Assembly: GCF_018139145.2 (NCBI RefSeq) | Contig: NC_059476.1 | Coordinates: 5,803,501 to 5,867,500 of the forward strand | Direction of reading: 5' to 3' | Source: Gymnogyps californianus | Taxonomy: Eukaryota > Chordata > Aves > Accipitriformes > Cathartidae | DNA length: 64,000 nt | Shown here: positions 1 through 12,037 of the stretch, in pieces | Numbering within the stretch: the stretch's first letter is position 1 | Layout: the number at the start of each line of letters is the position of its first letter | Position numbers and translations under genes: made by a program | The notes under the pieces: model-generated | The model's database searches: none | What the model saw: only the letters and a program-made list of their open reading frames with translations | What the model was told of the DNA's origin: nothing

Positions 1-3000
1 TGGTTTCGCTCCAGGCAGGAAGAGTCTCCTGTGCAAATGCCAGGGCTGTGACCTGTGGTGTGCCTGCAAATCCCTGGGGTTCTACAACACCCCTATGGGG
101 CTGCTTACAACAGGCAGTGGCACCTTCCTGCTGATTTTTTTTGGCAGAAGTATCTTTAGAAGGCAAAGAAGAGCTGGTAAGAGCTGCTTTGAACAGTAGC
201 TGAGGATGTTCTTCAAGTATAACAAAAGAACTGGAGAGAAAAAATTAAGTGTAAAGCAAAAATGAAGTCTGAATGAAGAAGCTCCATTTCAAATCCTCTG
301 GCACATCAAGCAATAGCGAAAGAGAAGGAAAACTGCTTCATCAGATCACCCTCAACATACAGTCACTGTTGTTTTAATTCTTAACTGTAATTGTAAAAAG
401 CCTAAGGCACACTTAATGTAAAGACACATAAGCATATGTACGGACGACAGGAGAACCACTTCAGAAGAATGTCATAGATGAAAAGCACAGTACACAATTC
501 CAACTAATCTCTTGGGTTTTTTTACTCTCAATTTTTAGGTTTATTTTGTTTTAGAAGTAGTCAATAAATTGCAGAAAGCTATTGTTTACAAAATTACACT
601 TCTCTGCGTGAACATGGTGTGCTCTCACACAACCAAAGGCTTCTTGTGATCAGAGCCAGGAATGAGAGACACCCAGCGGACAAGAAAAGCCCATGTAATG
701 AGCAATTGAAAAGGTCAGGGCATACTGAAAATATAAAAAGACTTCCTTTAGACTTAAGGCAAATTTGATTAACTCTCATATCCTCTGCCTTCCCCTGGAG
801 GAACCCCTTCACTACAGCTTTGTTTGCAGAAGTTTTCTTTATCACACTGCTTTCCACTGGGACAGACCAAGGGCTCTTGGTTTCATGATTATTAAGCACT
901 TACCCAGCATGTGCTGACATCTGGCATTTGGAATATTTATCTAAGTATATATGTTGGCCCCAAAACCACAGTATACGGCAAAAAAATACTAGAACATCAA
1001 GATTTATACAAGGAAATTTGTTTCTTCCAACCAGAAAAAAAATATAAAAATAGAGCTTAGTTAGCTTACAGGGCTCTGTTTTGCTTTTGTTGCTATGTTT
1101 TGGGCAACCTTGCTTTTGTTTGCATGAGAAAGTTTGCACGGAGAATTTATTTCAGCATGCATACATGTGTGCAGAGAGAAAGAAGTACGAAAAAATGCAT
1201 TATTAAACTAATTATCAATCAGGGAAAAAAACCCAACTAACCAAAACAGTGACTTCTTGGGGCCATATGTGATCACGCTGGAGCACGTCCATGGCCCAGT
1301 CACCACTCACAGACCACCACTATACCCACACCCCAGAGCCTACTCCACTTGCCAATTAGCATTTAGAAAACGCAGCAAGCCAAGGTGGAGGTATTTATAT
1401 CTTGGCAGAAGAGGAACTCCTTCAACTAGATGGCCCAACCCCATGGACAGTCAGTCTTCAGAGCATGCACTGGCCTTGACCCACCAGGGAAGCAGGACAA
1501 GAGCAAGGCAGCGGGTTGGTAAACTCACAACAAGCCACGTGAGGCAGCCACGGTGCCACGCTCGTAGTCAATGGATCACGTCTTATTGCGAGAGCTACAG
1601 CTGGGTCAGTCTGGGAGGTGGGCCACAAACGAATGCCTCACAGTAGCAGCCAAATGAAGAATAATTTTCAGGCCACTTGCAAACAAAAATGACGTCCTTT
1701 CCTTTCCCAGCAGGGCAGGGAGGGTAGGGAGAACCACGCAAAGAACCCCAAGAAATTAGGCCAATTTAGAAATTTGTCCAGATGCCTCCAGCAGTTGGCA
1801 AGGGCAGTGAGAACTAATTCTTTATTTTTCCTCCTTTCTACTACCACCATCTCAAATTTTGTTCAGCTGATTTGGGTGCTGGGCAGGAGGAATACCTCAT
1901 AGCACTCTTCAGAAGATGACGAGCTGCATGTTTTGTCTCCTTCTTCTGAAGCCTCTGTCATCTTCCATGGCAGAAAGGAACACAGCAAAGAATTGTCATT
2001 AACCTACTGCACTCTTAGTACCCACACACTGCTTCCAATTAATCTCTCTTTCACAAGATCAGCCGCTTAACTCAAAGGGCTCCTTTACGTTACAATCCTC
2101 TGTTCTACTGACCTGCAGTCATCCCACTTTTGGAGCCACAGCATAATAGGGATGCCTCTTGCACACAAATCTCTAAATTAAAACTCCTTTCTGTGCAGAG
2201 AATCAGTATCCTTTGGATTGCCATCCAGAGCCACGATTCCCACGAGTCACGTGATAACCGATAGTTAATCAGCAACATGGGCTCAGTTATGGCATTAGAA
2301 AGAAACACTACTCGTCAGCCTGTCATATAATAAATTCAATAGCACATTGCTACCAAAGCTCAAATAGCACTAACAAATACAAGGAGACCTAACTCAGTGG
2401 TTACATCTGCTAGGTACTTACAAGCCAGCAGTACAATTATTTCAGGACAGTTTGAAACGGTAACATGGAGTCAGGCTAATTTGTCATTGACTCCCTGAGT
2501 CTGACACTTCACAGAACACTTTGGGGCCAGAATCATTTTGGTAGAAGTTTGCTGGATTTTACTTTTACTATTCATCTCCATAATTCGCAAGTTAACTACA
2601 TAATATAGACATTTATGTGCCTGCTATACCTGAACACCTCATCTCATCAAAACTAGGATGTTTCCACATCAGACACAGAGAAGGGCCCATGTCCCAGTGA
2701 TTTTATCAGCTGTTACACCAAATCTTAATATCTAAACAAAAACACGCTGGGAGGGGCAGACTGAGGAGGCAAGGAGAATGATCACAACAAAACATGGCTC
2801 AAAAAGTTAGTTATGATGTGCACTATTTTGAAGACTACTTTTAACATTTTGCATAGATTGTTTGGGGGGCTCATTTTTTTGTTTGTTTGGTTTTGACAGG
2901 TTTTTTTGTTTTTCAATAGTTTTGTGCTTTCAGGGATCTAATGTTTAAGAAGTTATAGCTCATCTCCCAGCTATCCCTAAGCAACTGTCATTGGCCACAG

Positions 3001-4622
3001 AAAAATCTGACTCTTGTTCTTCCAGTTCTGAACATGACCAAATTTAACATATATCAAAACAATCTTTGCAACATAGCTCCTGCTGGAGAAGAGAGGAGTC
3101 TGAATTGTTGACACTCTCTTTCTTTCTTTCCAGGCTGTCAGGTGTTTCAATGATCAAAAAGCAAAGTTGTCCTCTTACCTAGTAAGGCAAGAGCACACAT
3201 GGCCAGGAAAGTATATTTTCAAAAGAAGCTCGAAGGAGGATTTTAACAATAATCTAAAATAAATCTTAAGGTAGGTATTTAAATGTAAAAGGAACTACTA
3301 ATATTCCAAGATATAGGAAAGCTTTATATATTGGTCTTCTACATTTAATGTATTAATTTAATCGTCACAAAAGAACATGCTCTGTGAATCTATGTCAGCC
3401 AGCAGAAAAACATAATTCAATTTCTCTATCAAGTTTTTCAAATTTAAGCTAGTTATGCAAATCAGGTGCTAAACTAGCTTTGCAGAGCATGCTTTTTTAT
3501 TTTTAATTAACATCTGGGAAAACAATTAGAAATACTATGTTTTGTTCACAAGCATCATCAGAAAGCTGCTGTTAAATAAATTACTTTTGAGGTTTCAACA
3601 CATACAGCCTCTGAAGTGATATACTACAGAAGCTTGCAGCTAAATTTGCTCTATATTTGTTTCAAATGTAGCATACTCCTTTTTGAAAAGGATTCTGAGA
3701 TTATAAAAAGTTACTTAATTGAAAGACTTAAAGAAATAATTATATTAAAAATCAGAATATAGAGGTTCTCAGCAGTTTTTTCTGTAAGTCTAGGATAATT
3801 AAAAAACCCCAACAACAAACAAACCAAGTTTGTCAGCGAGTATACAAACAACAGAAGGAAAACTAAACAGCCTATATTTGTTTTCCTTTAAGCCAGCATA
3901 CTATTTAAGTGAATAAAACTGATTCTCCTGAAATATGCAATGATGTAATTTGCATTAAACCTTTCTACAAGCATTGGACTCTGCAAGAACACAAAGTAAA
4001 TCTACAGGATCACTTTATTTTCCTGATGACTTTGAACAGGAGCTTAAAAGCTAAAAAAAAAAGAAAGAGAACTCCATTAACATTGTAGCCAAAAGGATTA
4101 TGTGCGCTGCTGTACTCTGGCTAAAGTTATCATACCAGAAAGAAATTCCTTTAATGCTACATGGGAGCCTGTTCACAGCTCAGCTCCCAAAACACTGACT
4201 CTCCCCTCCTGGTTCAAAGCCATAGCAACAGCATTAGGCACTGCCACAGCCTCGACAGCGATTCAAGAAGCCTCGTTTTTCTCAACAAGCCACCAGGCTC
4301 CTGCTCACAAAGCACAAAACAGGTCTGGTTTTAAAACCTAGCATTCGCACTTAAACCCCTCCAAATAAGTGAGCTTCCTTTGATTCCCCTTTCTCCTTTC
4401 TCTCAATAAAAGTTGCTTCCTTTTACATCTGCTCTCTGCAACATTCCTCCATTAAACACACATCCTTTTATAGCAGTTGCTGGAACATGCCATAGCTCTG
4501 ACTAGCTGAAAGTAATCTTTGAAGAGTTACATTAAGTTTCCATTCCCACTAACTCCCTCTGGTTACTGGGGGGGAAGCTGGAACAAGCCTTTACAAGTCT
4601 CAATCAATAAACCAGAGCTTAC

Positions 4623-5050
4623 CTTTTCTTTTTCTCCATGTCTTCCATTACAAGTTGTTTTGTTTTTTAATAGGTTTGTTTAAAGTCTGCCTGCGAGAAG
4701 TGTTGGTTGTTCGCTCCCAGCCACCACCTCCTCCGCAGGGACGGGAGCCGGCAGCGGCAGTGCAGGTGAACGCCGGGACGCGGAGCAAAGGTCGGCCCTG
4801 CAGCACCCGGGCTCCGGTTTCAGGATCAACCGCCAAGCTGACCGCATCGGGAGGACGGACACCTGGTCCCCGTCAGGGACAGCGGGCCACACACGTCCTC
4901 TGCCAAACGCCTCGCACATGTGTGCCTGAGCAGGCTAGCATCAAGCAGAAAAGCGTGCACATGGCGCTCTTTGGAAAGGTTTCACTGCAATGCTTTGCAG
5001 CAATTGCTCCATTTCACTGCAGGACTGGCTGCAGAGAAAGGGAGTGAAAA
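4623..5050 (-). other. GC/CpG-rich block with strong minus-strand donor: candidate alternative first exon or promoter
   Basis: About 4,690-4,930 is a CpG-containing GC-rich island in otherwise AT-rich DNA. Reading the minus strand, it runs into two in-frame ATGs (near 4,652 and 4,643; peptide MEDMEKKK) and then the donor AAAAG|GTAAGC, whose last exonic base is 4,623. This arrangement fits a 5' exon of an internally initiated TACC2 transcript. The peptide does not match any TACC2 start I know, so the gene assignment is inference from position only. The overlapping short open frames on both strands look like by-products of GC content. Confidence 0.35.
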
Positions 5051-8000
5051 GTTGTTCATCTACAGCCTTGATCAATAGGCCGCTCCTTGTTATTTTTATT
5101 GTACTTCAGCATTAAATCCATTCCTTGAAAACAGAACTGAGTCGCCAGAAAATGGCTTGCTGCGATTCTTAAAGCAATCACGTTAACAGTTCCTGAATGA
5201 GTCTGCCTCATACCCTGATACCTACTAGAAATCAATACCAATGAAATATGAATAACCCAATCTATGTCAGAAAAGTGGATAGAAGACCAGTTTTAAAGCT
5301 TACCTTTTTCTAAAACCAGAATTGCACAGGTCACATGGTTGGGAAATCTTATTTTTAAAATGGCTGTTGCAATTTTTTAAGACAGAGCAGGTTTTAGGAG
5401 CTACTTTTTTGCTCTTCTGGCTTTTTTTTCCTTGCTGTTCTGCAGGTACGGTAACTGAGTAGTAAATTAGATTTTTCAATCTTTATATCCTTGGAGAACC
5501 ATTGTTTCTTCATTGTTTGGAGAAATGGTACCAAAATAGATAAAAATTAAGATAATGAGTGGATATTGCTTTAACAAGCAGAACTTTTCAATCAAATCAG
5601 CAAACACTGGTCAGCAAAACTACTGATCACGGGACAGTAACAAATTGGTACCTGACATACTGGGTCAAGCTTGAACTCCATGTGACAGTTAAGCTCTGAA
5701 GAATTACACTATAACTTGGTTTTATCACATCGCAAGGGACCTAAATTCTGATTTTAATAACCAACTTGTGCAGCAATCTGCATGATTCAGCGCCTGCCCC
5801 TTATTGAGAGTGGCTGGAGTACAGCAGTTCAGAGAGGGGGATGACCGTCATGACCACTTCTTGGTTTTTTGCCCAAACATCATGACTACTTCATTAGTTG
5901 GATGTAATTATGACATGATCAGATATGAAAAGCAGACTCTTTCCTTAAGGGAGATTCCATGTAGAATTTTGCAATTACAGTAGATTTTTTTTCTTTAATC
6001 AGTAATGGTGTAATTTGCTATTGCTTCTGGCTTGGTTTATTTGTCTCTCGCAGGAGTAGAATTTTAAGTTCATGCCTTTTCTAATTAAAATCTTCAAAGG
6101 GACAGGAATGCAAAAATTGGCATTTGGTGGAAGTATCATTTAATCTGCTTCTTACAAATACAAGAAGCAAAGCAAAGTGTGATACGGTAACAATGGTATT
6201 TGAAAAATTCTGGTTACAACGTTCTATTGTAAGTACCTACGACCTCTTCTTAGAGAAAAAGGGTTGCTTTCCCTCCTGAGAAATACCTACTGAAACGACT
6301 CTGGCTGCGAACGTAAAAATAAACACTGGGGGGTGTGTGTGTTTATGTATAGTCACCATCTTACCCTTGGTTTAGCATCCTTCACAGAATATACAACTTC
6401 CTCTCAGCTACAGCAAGAGCAATTCAAACCTTCAGGATTCATTGTTCGTGTTTATGACCCTTCCAATTCACTGAGGGCACTAAACTGTTTATCTTCAGAT
6501 CCTTGCAATTTCAGCGTGTCTTCTCAACAACTTGCTGCTATGTTTGAGCCTTAGTCTGTCTGAACGTGCGTAGCATGAGTCTGCACTGGGCTAAACGAAG
6601 CATAGCTATGTAACTGGCTTCATGGTTCTGGTTAACCTAATCTTTCCATCTGTTTATGTGATCTATGTTCAGCAGGCAAAGGAAAATTCATAGTTATCCT
6701 TGTAACTCCACTAGTCTTGCCGCAGCTTCTTATTTTCCTTTGTCCCTTTCCTGACAGCTGGATGAAGGCCTGATGAGTACCTACATTATTTTCTTAAGGA
6801 TGGCAGGTGTATGAGATATAGCAGGAGAGAGAGAGAATAAAGTTGATGATCTTGGGGGAAAAAATCTTCATCACATAACTTGCAATTTTCAGTCAATATA
6901 ATTTTAGCTACAGCAGCTTTCTGATGAGTGGTTCTTAGCAGCCTAACAATAAAACACTTGAGAAGATGCTGTAAGATTCATATGAAGTACTATTGGGAAA
7001 ATTGTCTCCAAGTTGAGTTCTAAACTCTGTTGTGCTCCCCAGCCGATAGTGTTTGCTTGCCTAGCAATTTCTAACTACCCATAGCTGTGGAAAATGTAGG
7101 TCCAACATTTTCACGCTATTTCTAAATGGAGAAATGTAGTAAATAATTATAGAGGTTCTTTATAAATATAAAATATTTTTCCTTTTCATCTGTACCCATA
7201 AATGTACATTTCCCATTAGAAATGGTGGTGACTTCACAGATGTGAAGGAAGCTTTAACCATTAACTCAGAAGAGAAGGAACAGTCTTCCAACTTCCTTTT
7301 CACTATGCTTTCAAATTAAGAACCCCGTCACAACTTTGAATCTTTATTCTTCTTTCATCCCCCCTACTTCATTCACAGGGAAGATGAGAACAGGTATAAT
7401 AATTATCCATTGCAGTGAGAAGTGTCCCAGAATTTGCTGCATTTGCATAAATGGACATATAATTCTCTGAAAACCGACAATGTTCTTTTTGTGTAAACTC
7501 AGACCAACACTTGGCATTATTCACCATAGAATATTGAACCAGCAGTAATTATTGTTGGAAGTAAGCATTAATGAATATGGTGACTGGAGGTATGCTAGAA
7601 CTATGTAAGCATCTGTAATGGGCATGCTAGCCTGTAGCCAACTGCCATCGACACCCTGTTCTGGGCGAATGTTGACTGGAAGGATGTGGAACAGTTCTGC
7701 TGTCCTGTGCACTCCTGATGTGCAATGGATGAAACGGAAGGAAAAATGAAAGAAAATAATAATTTAGAGAGTAAAAGTGGTGAATCATGGTGGACACAAC
7801 AAACTCAAAGAAAAGCCCGTGTAGGGTAACAGCGTACCTCATTAAAATGCTATAGGCAAAATTATTATGCAGAAAATTGGGAATGTATTTTTGTTCCCAA
7901 TTGAATAAAAACAATGGAATGTACAGAGATGTTATTGCACTATTCAAAAAGTATGTAAACACACAGTATGAGCACCAGAGCTCAGAGGAATTTGCCCAGT

Positions 8001-9193
8001 TATCATCTGTGGGAATGGAGACTGAAGGCTGGGAAGCTGCTAATGTGCCCAGTGCATTCTCTGCTGATCCCCATAATACTGGGATCTGAAAGAAGAATTA
8101 TGCCAATTAACTAGATCCATCATTTCGCATAGGCATAAGGAAGTTGAAATATGGGGAAAGTAATAATGCAGAATATTAACTGCAGAATGTGCAGCAGTCA
8201 GATTTGTTCATAACAATTAAATGGAGAAATCCTAGCAGGAACACAGCATGACGCTTCAGACAAACAAATAGACTCTTCAGAAGTTATGGCCCCTCTGGCA
8301 AGTATGCATGTGTTGCCTATATCTTACACATTTCACAGCAGAAAACAAATAAAACCAAAAAAGGTAACCACACATTAAGATATATATTTAAAGAGAAACA
8401 GACAATAACATAGATGTGGAATAACCAGCTTTGTTTGACTATTTACTTATTCAGAAAACAAAGAAGAAAGGATAAAGCAAAATATATAGAAATAACTTAT
8501 GTGTAACTGACTTTGATATTCCCTCTTGAACTGTGGGGCAAAATATGCGCTGCTAGAATTTCAATTCAGCAGCAGTTTTCACCTTCAAATAGCTTTACAA
8601 TTACTTGGTAACTTTGACTTTTCTGTAATCACGAGAAAGGCTGTGAAAGATGACAGCTCTCCTCTTCAGAACTCTCAGTGGCAAGAATTAAAAACCTGAG
8701 TTAAAATTATTACATATTAGAAAATCCAGCCTATTCGAGCTTTAGAAAATTTTGTGCTCATGTTTCCAATGATAGACAACTCCTTCTGTTTTTTACATCC
8801 TCCACCCACTCCTTTAAAATGAAAGCAAAGATATCCTGGTAATAGCATAATTCTAGTAGATGGGAGACCATGATAAAAAACAGTCATGAAAGTCAGTAAC
8901 AATCGTGTAACATACAGTCACTTTGGGAGCGGGTCCCTGAGTTAACTGCACAAACCCCGGGAGCAGCATGGATGAGGCTGGGCTGCAGAGCTGGTATGCT
9001 GGGCTCACGCTCCTTCACACAGACCATGTGCCTCACACTGCCAGACTTTTTAGATACCAGATTTGTTGGTCCTAGTCAGCTTGGTTTCGTTTGTAAGTGT
9101 GGCTTTATTAGCTGGCATCTGAGCCCAGACTATTAAGAGGTCTAGGGCTGAGGAAGTGCGCAGACACATCAGTTTCTATGAAACTATGAGCCT

Positions 9194-9228
9194 TTTCTTT
9201 TTATTATGGTGGCCATAATAAAAAGAAA
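9194..9228. repeat. perfect inverted repeat, 16-bp arms, 3-base loop
   Basis: Bases 9,194-9,209 are exactly complementary to 9,213-9,228 around the loop TGG. The arms are A/T-rich with a GG/CC base at the loop. It could extrude as a cruciform or form an RNA hairpin. No flanking target-site duplication was recognised, so a mobile-element origin is not shown. Confidence 0.8.
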
Positions 9229-10639
9229 TGTAGATGATTTTTGAACATTTGGCTGTCCGGAAAAGTCGGGGAAAAGCCTGAGGACAGACCTTGCCATTCC
9301 TCTATACTACCCAGTGCATTTGGATGGATGAAGAAAGATGTGTCTAATGGGCAGCACAATGGCTGAGACCTTCTACAGTTCCATAAACTGTAGTACTTTT
9401 CATAGCTTCCCATTAAAGAATACCTCCTTTACTTCCCCTGTATTTTCCCTGCTAAAGGCTGGATCTCAAGGGTCAAACTGGGTCAGAATATCTGTTCTTA
9501 TAGGTTGTTTCTTTTTCAATTTAAACATATTTCTCTTCATGTGGAGTTTTGCTTTTCAAGGAAAATGCATCTTAAAAATAGCTTATATTTAATTCAGCAT
9601 AAGCCCAACAAGCTGTGCCACTGACCGAGACCCTTGTTTGGAAGCAGGCTTTGCCATTCTAATAGCGCAGGGCACAAACCTAAAATCTCTCAGCAGTTTG
9701 GACTTTGTGTACCGTTACAGCAAAACAGAACGTGGTCAGTACACATAAAATCACTTTGTTAAACATACTGCTGGCCCCAGCCTTGTTTTATCCAAGCATT
9801 ATCTTTGCTCATTTCTACTAAATTTAGATTATATTTTCCTCAGAGGCTGGTCTTTACAAGACAGGTTGGGTATTTACTTTTTCTCTAAGTGCTACTACAT
9901 TCTTCATAGTAGCACATTTATTCCACAGATCTTCTCTCTTATTAAATGAGTTCTAAACTTAGCACAGGCTCTCCCATCCTTAATGCAAACCACGTGTACG
10001 GCTTCCAAATGACTCAGCTGAGAGCTAGAGCTGGGCAATGGTGTTCTCTGATAAATACATAAACAAAAACAACAACTCATGTCAATTGGTACTGAGTATA
10101 AGAGCAACACCCACTGAGCTATTTTAATTGTGTTAGAGTTGGAAGGAAAGCCAGCATGCAAAGAGGGTCAAATATGGGCCGTTTCTCTAAAGCATAAGAT
10201 TGCTACTAAAGAAAAAAGTTAAAAGAAACCAGATTTTTTTTTACAACTTGCTGAAAACTTAAATGTAGCTGCCTTGCAAATTTGCAGTCAGTGTCAAAAA
10301 AACAAAAGCCAGAAGCAGATGCTTAAGAAAAAGCACAGCCAAGCCTGATGCTAACATTTTGAAATGCAAACCATGCAAACCAGTTTCATCATCCACTACC
10401 TGCTGTGTTCCTTGGCTTGGTGGTATAAGGATGACTTTATTTGCATTGGGAACTTCTGACTAAAAATGAACATATTTAAACGTTTCAGTGACTATATGAA
10501 TTTTGACTATTCATTAAGCAATACTTTTTCAATAGCTGTTCAGCAGATGAAGTGGCTTTTAAGATTTTATTACTACTTCTTGTTTTTTCTCTGTTAATAG
10601 TGACTTTTAAAGTAACTTGGTTTTCTAACATTTATTTTG

Positions 10640-10686
10640 TTTTGCTTTGGGGTTTTGTTTGTTTGTTTGGTTGGTTGGTTTTTTTA
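10640..10686. repeat. T/G-rich simple sequence (GTTT and GGTT units)
   Basis: A run of TTTTG and GTTT units passes into GGTT units and then a T tract ending in TTTACAG. It is a low-complexity microsatellite-like stretch and probably length-polymorphic. Confidence 0.7.
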
Positions 10687-11395
10687 CAGTGTGAAATAGA
10701 GACCAGAAGCTTACTTTCCTTGTTATAAAAGAAGAGCTTTTTATTAAATTTCTTAATAAATTCAGTAACTTTTAAGTAAAGTCTTCTCACCCTCAGGAAG
10801 ACTTCTCAAGAAATGTATTTGACTTTCAAAAACTTCCTAAGTGAAAGTTGTACACATTGGAGAAGAAATTCTCATTACTTAGTTATAGGAATTGACACAT
10901 TCCGCTCTTTCCAAACCATGAAAAAAGTTGGGACCAAATCTTGGGCTAACAATACAACTGGGACAGAACAACCAAGAATTATAGCAGATTTTTATTCTAA
11001 AAAAATCTTTATGAAAAAATCTGGCTAACTTGTAATAGTGATTCCCTTGAGAGGGTCCACCTTGCAATGCACAAGGTACAGCAGATCTGCTAAGACCTGA
11101 AGTGGAAGCAAAATGAACCCTAAGGCATTTTATCATCTACCATAACATATGGAAGAAGAGAAGATGAAACACATTCTGGTATTTTAACTGTTGAAATTAG
11201 ATGAATTAAAACCTTTATTCAAACTTATATCAACATAGTAACGTCTAATGTAATTGTACACAACTAGCCATAGCATGTGGGTTCCCTTCCTTTCAAGAAT
11301 TTAAAAATAAATCACCGAACACCAAGATGCATTAACAAAGCACCCTTCTAAAATGGGTGTAAATTCCTGGAGCAGCATTTCTGAACAAGGAGAAG

Positions 11396-11760
11396 CTACT
11401 GTGTGTCAGGGCTCTGAGGGCACCATAGGCATTGCCTGGCTCCCAGGGCCTCTCCCCACCCTGCCCATGGCCCAGGACCCCGTTTCAGTTCCCCTGGGGA
11501 CATTATCCCCAGCGATGCCATAGGATGTTGGTCTCCTGCTCCACCACAGTCCTGCCCTGCCTGGCCATCGGCCCCGCTGAGCTGGGCTGACCCATGGGCT
11601 GACATCCTGGACCCATCCTGGCCTGTCCCTTTCTCCAGGGACGTGCCCGATGCCTGGAGCAGGGGCTGCCCACGGCTGCTCCCCACCTGCCCCCCGGCTG
11701 CCCTGCTCCCTGGCTGGGGAGGGGGGATGAGCCAGCCCTGCTCACCCCGTGGAGATCCTC
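11396..11760. repeat. isolated GC-rich block, probably derived from a dispersed repeat
   Basis: About 360 bases of G/C-rich sequence with sharp AT-rich edges lie roughly 250 bases downstream (TACC2 sense) of the TACC2 start-codon exon. Two overlapping minus-strand frames of 80-96 codons are open but show no recognisable domain, and their openness is explained by composition. I could not assign it to a named repeat family. A TACC2 exon is an alternative, but I see no clear splice-site pair or TACC2-like peptide. Confidence 0.35.
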
Positions 11761-12004
11761 TGTGACTCGTGTCCCCTAGGGAGCAACCACCTGCACAGTG
11801 CCCTGATGCTACGTAGCAGCGTCATTGCCAAAGAAAAAACCAACCAAACAAAAAGTTGCCTTCAATTACCATTAATGACACTTAAATATGAGTGTAACTG
11901 GGAGCAGAAGATAAATGTGGGGTAAGCGGCCAGTGAAACCAATTTCTGTAAGGTTTGCTCTAGGCTAGTAGGGAAGGAAAATGCAATCACACTGTCATAC
12001 TCAC

Positions 12005-12037
12005 CTGATTTTCTGCACTACTGTTCTCATTGCCCAT
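12005..12037 (-). CDS. TACC2: TACC2 start-codon exon (N-terminus of the long isoform)
   Basis: Read on the minus strand, an ATG at 12,037 opens MGNENSSAENQ and then meets a consensus donor CAG|GTGAGT in phase 0 (last exonic base 12,005). Human TACC2 begins MGNENSTSDNQ, so 8 of 11 residues are identical. The gene's position and divergent orientation beside NSMCE4A match the human order. A plausible acceptor (a pyrimidine-containing tract ending in CATCAG) would start the exon near 12,044, leaving about 7 bases of 5' UTR. TACC2 is a transforming acidic coiled-coil protein acting at centrosomes and spindle microtubules. Its TACC domain is not in this window. Gly2 followed by Ser6 fits the MGxxxS N-myristoylation consensus. 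This exon is too short to appear as an open reading frame. Confidence 0.85.

Larger units (their letters stand above)
1..12004 (-). other. TACC2: probable TACC2 intron
   Basis: This stretch lies immediately downstream, in TACC2 sense, of the start-codon exon that ends at 12,005. No long open frame resembling the large acidic TACC2 exons or the C-terminal coiled coil was found, so the next certain coding exon should be left of the window. Within it I see a GC-rich candidate exon or promoter at 4.6-5.05 kb, a perfect hairpin at 9.2 kb, a GC-rich block at 11.4-11.75 kb and T/G-rich simple sequence (for example 2,866-2,915 and 10,640-10,686). Minus-strand consensus donors without recognisable exons occur near 899, 3,178 and 5,299. 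Intron status is inferred from the exon and from synteny. Confidence 0.55.

Noticed and set aside
1257..1646. Plus-strand frame of 129 codons in the TACC2 intron
   Set aside because: No recognisable domain, no splice context, on the strand opposite the host gene and of a length expected by chance at this local GC.
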